Shown piece by piece: positions 59,601 through 64,000 of a stretch of 64,000 bases of DNA. Numbering within the stretch: the first letter of the stretch is position 1; each line of letters starts with the position of its first letter. Below the pieces are notes generated by a model. The model had not been told where the DNA came from, did not search any database, and was given only the letters and a program-made list of their open reading frames with translations. The DNA comes from Mactra quadrangularis (Eukaryota; Mollusca; Bivalvia; Venerida; Mactridae): contig CM046297.1 in NCBI GenBank assembly GCA_025267735.1, forward strand, positions 24,330,011 to 24,394,010, written 5' to 3'. Both the position numbers and the translations under genes were made by a program.

Positions 59601-62600
59601 TTGTCCGAAGAGTTGTCTACCCCTGTTATACATGTTTTGGGGCCTTACATCAATGAAAGATTGCGATAAACCTATGTGCGCGTGTCTGGGGACATTTTGA
59701 GCCAAAAAATGGAGAATGAAAATTTTCATCAAATTTGACATTTTCAACAGGTCCGTACCTGCGAGAAACTGTAAAAAAAAACCCACTTTTGCCCGAAGAG
59801 CTGTGTGCCTCTAATAAACATTATATCAATGAAAAAACTGCGATAAAAACCTATGAGCGCGTGTCCTGGGACATTTTGAGCCAAAAAATGGAGAATGAAA
59901 ATTTTCATCAAAATTTGACATTTTCAACAGGTCCGTACCTCGAGAAATTGTAAAAAAACCCACTTTTGCCCGAAGAGCTGTGTGCCTCTAATAAACATTA
60001 TATAAATGAAAAACTGCGATAAAACCTATGTGCGCGTGTGTCCTGGGACATTTTGAGCCAAAAAATGGGAGAATGAAAATTTTCATCAAAATTTGACATT
60101 TTCAACAGGTCCGTACCTGCGAGAAATTGTAAAAAACCCCCACTTTTGCCCGAAGAGCTGTGTGCCTCTAATAAACATTATATCAATGAAAAACTGCGAT
60201 AAAACCTAATGTGCGCGTGTCCTGGGACATTTTGAGCCAAAAAAATGGAGAATGAAAATTTCCATCAAAATTTGACATTTTCAACAGGTCCCGACCTGTG
60301 AAACAACTCATTTTTTAGGCAAAAATATCGATCGTCGCAAACCTTGTCACATGATGCACCAGTTTGTTCGGGGGTCAAGTCGGTCAAATAAAACATGCAT
60401 AACTTGGGTTCTAAAATCAAATCTGAAGCGGTAGACCAGATTTTCTGGTTTGCTGCTTTTTTTCCATAATAGTGGATTTTATGTACTTTTGTCCCGAAGA
60501 GTTGTCTACCCCTGTTATACATGTTTTTGGGCCTTACATCAATGAAAGATTGCGATAAACCTATGTACGCGTGTCCTGGGACATTCTGAGGCAAGAAAAG
60601 GAGAACAAAAATTTTCATCAAAAGTTGACATTTTCAACAGGTCCGTACCTGCGAGAAATTGTAAAAAAAAAAACACTTTTGCCCGAAGAGCTGTCTGCCT
60701 CTAATAAACATTATATCAATGAAAAACTGCGATAAAACGTATATGTGCATGTCCTGGGACATTTTGAGCCAAAAAATGGAGAATGAAAATTTTCATCAAA
60801 TTTGACATTTTCAACAGGTCCGTACCTGCGAGAAATTGTAAAAAAAAACCATGTTTGCCCGAAGAGCTGTCTGCCACTAATAAACATTATATCAATGAAA
60901 AACTGCGATAAAACCTATGTGCGCGTGTCCTGGGACATTTTGAGCCAAAAAATGGAGAATGAAAATTTTCATCAAAATTTGACATTTTCAACAGGTCCCG
61001 ACCTGTGAAACAACTCATTTTTTAGGCAAAATATCGATCGTCGCAAACCTTGTCACATGATGCACCAGTTTGTTTGGGGGTCAAGTCGGTCAATAAAACA
61101 TGCATAACTTGGGTTCTAAAATCAAATCTGAAAGCGGTAGACCAGATTTTCTGGTTTGCTGCTTTTTTCCATAATAGTGGATTTTATGTACTTTTGTCCG
61201 AAGAGTTGTCTACCCCTGTTATACATGTTTTTGGGCCTTACATCAATGAAAGATTGCGATAAACCTATGTGCGTGTGTCCTGGGACATTTTGAGCCAAAA
61301 AATGGAGAATGAAAATTTTCATCAAAATTTGACATTTTCAACAGGTCCGTACCTGCGAGAAACTGTAAAAAAAACCCACTTTTGCCCGAAGAGCTGTGTG
61401 CCTCTAATAAACATTATATCAATGAAAAACTGCGATAAAACCTATGAGCGCGTGTCCTGGGACATTTTGAGCCAAAAAATGGAGAATGAAAATTTTCATC
61501 AAAATTTGACATTTTCAACAGGTCCGTACCTGCGAGAAACTGTAAAAAAAACCCACTTTTGCCCGAAGAGCTGTGTGCCTCTAATAAACATTATATCAAT
61601 GAAAAACTGCGATAAAGCCTATGTGCGCGTGTCCTGGGACATTTTGAGCCAAAAAATGGAGAATGAAAATTTTCATCAAAATTTGACATTTTCAACAGGT
61701 CACGACCTGTGAAACAACTCATTTTTTAGGCAAAATATCGATCGTCGCAAACCTTGTCACATGATGCACCAGTTTGTTCGGGGGTCAAGTCGGTCAATAA
61801 AACATGCATAACTTGGGTTCTAAAATCAAATCTGAAAGCGGTAGACCAGATTTTCTGGTTTGCTGCTTTTTTCCTTAATAGTGGATTTTATGTACTTTTG
61901 TCCGAAGAGTTGTCTACCCCTGTTATACATGTTTTTGGGCCTTACATCAATGAAAGATTGCGCTAAACCTATGTGCGCGTGTCCTGGGACATTTTGAGCC
62001 AAAAAATGGAGAATGAAAATTTTCATCAAAATTTGACATTTTCAACAGGTCCGTACCTGCGAGAAACTGTAAAAAAAAACCACTTTTGCCCGAAGAGCTG
62101 TGTGCCTCTAATAAACATTATATCAATGAAAAAACTGCGAATTAAACCTATGAGCGCGTGTCCTGGGACATTTTGAGCCAAAAAATGGAGAATGAAAATT
62201 TTCATCAAAATTTGACATTTTCAACAGGTCCCGACCTGTGAAACAACTCATTTTTTAGGCAAAATATCGATCGTCGCAAACCTTGTCACATGATGCACCA
62301 GTTTTGTTCGGGGGTCAAGTCGGTCAATAAAACATGCATAACTTGGGTTCTAAAATCAAATCTGAAAGCGGTAGACCAGATTTTCTGGTTTGCTGCTTTT
62401 TTCCATAATAGTGGATTTTATGTACTTTTGTCCGAAGAGTTGTCTACCCCTGTTATACATGTTTTTGGGCCTTACATCAATGAAAGATTGCGATAAACCT
62501 ATGTGCGCGTGTCCTGGGACATTTTGAGCCAAAAAATGGAGAATGAAAATTTTCATCAAAATTTGACATTTTCAACAGGTCCGTACCTGCGAGAAACTGT

Positions 62601-63494
62601 AAAAAAAACCCACTTTTGCCCGAAGAGCTGTGTGCCTCTAATAAACATTATATCAATGAAAAACTGCGATAAAACCTTATGAGCGCGTGTCCTGGGACAT
62701 TTTGAGCCAAAAAATGGAGAGAATGAAAATTTTCATCAAAATTTGACATTTTCAACAGGTCCGTACCCGCGAGAAACTGTAAAAAAAACCCACTTTTGCC
62801 CGAAGAGCTGTGTGCCTCTAATAAACATTATATCAATGAAAAACTGCGATAAAACCTATGTGCGCGTGTCCTGGGACATTTTGAGCCAAAAAATGGAGAA
62901 TGAAAATTTTCATCAAAATTTGACATTTTCAACAGGTCCCGACCTGTTGAAACAACTCATTTTTTAGGCAAAATATCGATCGTCGCAAACCTTGTCACAT
63001 GATGCACCAGTTTGTTCGGGGGTCAAGTCGGTCAATAAAACATGCATAACTTGGGTTCTAAAATCAAATCTGAAAGCGGTAGACCAGATTTTCTGGTTTG
63101 CTGCTTTTTTTCCATAATAGTGGATTTTATGTACTTTTGTCCGAAGAGTTGTCTACCCCTGTTATACATGTTTTTGGGCCTTACATCAATGAAAGATTGC
63201 GATAAACCTATGTGCGCGTGTCCTGGGACATTTTGAGCCAAAAAATAGAGAATGAAAATTTTCATCAAAAATTTGACATTTTCAACAGGTCCGTACCTGC
63301 GAGAAACTGTAAAAAAAACCCACTTTTGCCCGAAGAGCTGTGTGCCTCTAATAAACATTATATCAATGAAAAACTGCGATAAAACCTATGAGCGCGTGTC
63401 CTGGGGACATTTTGAGCCAAAAAATGGAGAATGAAAATTTTCATCAAAATTTGACATTTTCAACATTTCCGTACCCGCGAGAAACTGTAAAAAA
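53650..63494 (+). repeat. Higher-order satellite, block B
   Basis: Same monomer and diverged dimer as block A. Fourteen dimers, spaced mainly 704 bp (4 monomers), with 880-886 (5) and 527-529 (3). The part at about 54750-56640 copies 44415-46308 with shared private variants. The last monomer is truncated exactly as in block A (CAACATTTCCGTACCCGC). From about 58974 rightward, single-base indels become frequent. Confidence 0.95.
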
Positions 63495-64000
63495 ACTTTA
63501 TATACAGTAAATCTAATGTATGTAATATGCGGTTCAATGTGCAATATTTTATCCCATACGCAATATAGAATAGCATGAAATGCAGTAGTAGTGAAACAGT
63601 TAAACATATTTTAATCAATCAATAAAGTAATGTGAAGTACTGACACAATTAAATGCTTGTGCAACTATTAAAGTGCAGTAATAAACTTTCGCCTCAAACA
63701 AATATAGAAATTCACACAAGTAAAACAAACACAGTTCCGAGATACGTACATATACATGCCGGTAGGGCCTATAACAGGAATTGAGTTACGAAACGAGGGA
63801 CGAAACATTTTTCTGAGGTATGGTATAGGTTTTTTATGCTCAATCGAAAAGTTCGGACAATATCGCCGGCAAAAAAAGTTCGTTTTGATAAAACCAAGAG
63901 CGTTCGAATGAAATAAATCGATGATAAAAGCCACGCATTTCGGTACTTTTTAAAACGGGAACTATTTTTGTTTTCGCCCCCTGGACTCTTCGACCTAAAA
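63495..64000. repeat. Second copy of the spacer, cut by the window end
   Basis: Matches 52081-52584 nearly base for base. The differences seen are one-base changes in homopolymer runs (for example one extra A in GGCAAAAAAAGTTC). Continues beyond the window. Confidence 0.92.

Noticed and set aside
43903..61712. Plus-strand open frames of 81-161 codons in the satellite
   Set aside because: They repeat with the monomer because 177 is divisible by three. They lack unique sequence, and differences between monomers include many that change the residue.
44190..62496. Repeated 70-codon plus-strand and 67-codon minus-strand open frames
   Set aside because: Both are readings of the diverged satellite dimer; the same DNA is open on both strands, with no start context or homology.
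43858..63494. CRISPR-like array
   Set aside because: No short repeats with unique spacers; it is a continuous eukaryotic tandem satellite.

Overview
The window looks like nuclear DNA of a metazoan, most likely a bivalve or other mollusc. It is AT-rich, its genes are split by many introns, it carries tRNA-derived SINEs and small inverted-repeat transposons, and it encodes a giant intracellular Ig-repeat muscle-type protein. Species cannot be fixed from the sequence alone.

Layout. (1) 1-13.8 kb: no convincing exons; a mosaic of old mobile elements (hAT-like element with a SINE nested in it, pogo/Tigger-like and Mutator-like MITEs, large palindromes, 92-bp, 88-bp and 22-bp tandem repeats). It lies downstream of, or inside a long intron of, the main gene. 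(2) 13.8-41.9 kb, minus strand: one large gene. Splicing 24 exons at the visible sites gives a single open frame of 3,147 codons with no stop. It begins with a 4.5-kb exon of Ser/Thr/Gln- and Lys/Asp-rich repeats, followed by eleven Ig-like domains, nearly all split over two exons, with two further low-complexity inserts (43-residue repeats; a Lys/Glu-rich stretch). The last visible exons look like an SH3 domain. Ig array then SH3 resembles the obscurin/UNC-89 family of sarcomere organisers, in which SH3 is followed by RhoGEF and PH domains; those would lie past the left edge or in exons I could not find. The gene is incomplete at both ends: the start codon lies 5 nt after a splice acceptor, so a 5' leader exon is upstream, and the 3' end is missing. 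(3) 41.9-43.85 kb: AT-rich upstream or leader-intron sequence. (4) 43.86-52.08 and 53.65-63.49 kb: two blocks of a satellite with a monomer of about 176 bp and higher-order units of 3, 4, 5 or 7 monomers, each carrying one strongly diverged dimer. (5) 52.08-53.65 kb: unique spacer with a possible plus-strand exon that runs straight into the second satellite block. Its first 500 bp recur after the second block, giving a macro-repeat of about 11.4 kb.

The most notable signals are the higher-order satellite next to a muscle gene, the uniform Cys-to-Trp change in the B strand of ten successive Ig domains, and the strict 2/1/2/1 alternation of intron phases. The last 4.5 kb of the second satellite block is full of single-base indels, which suggests poor consensus quality or a false duplication in the assembly.
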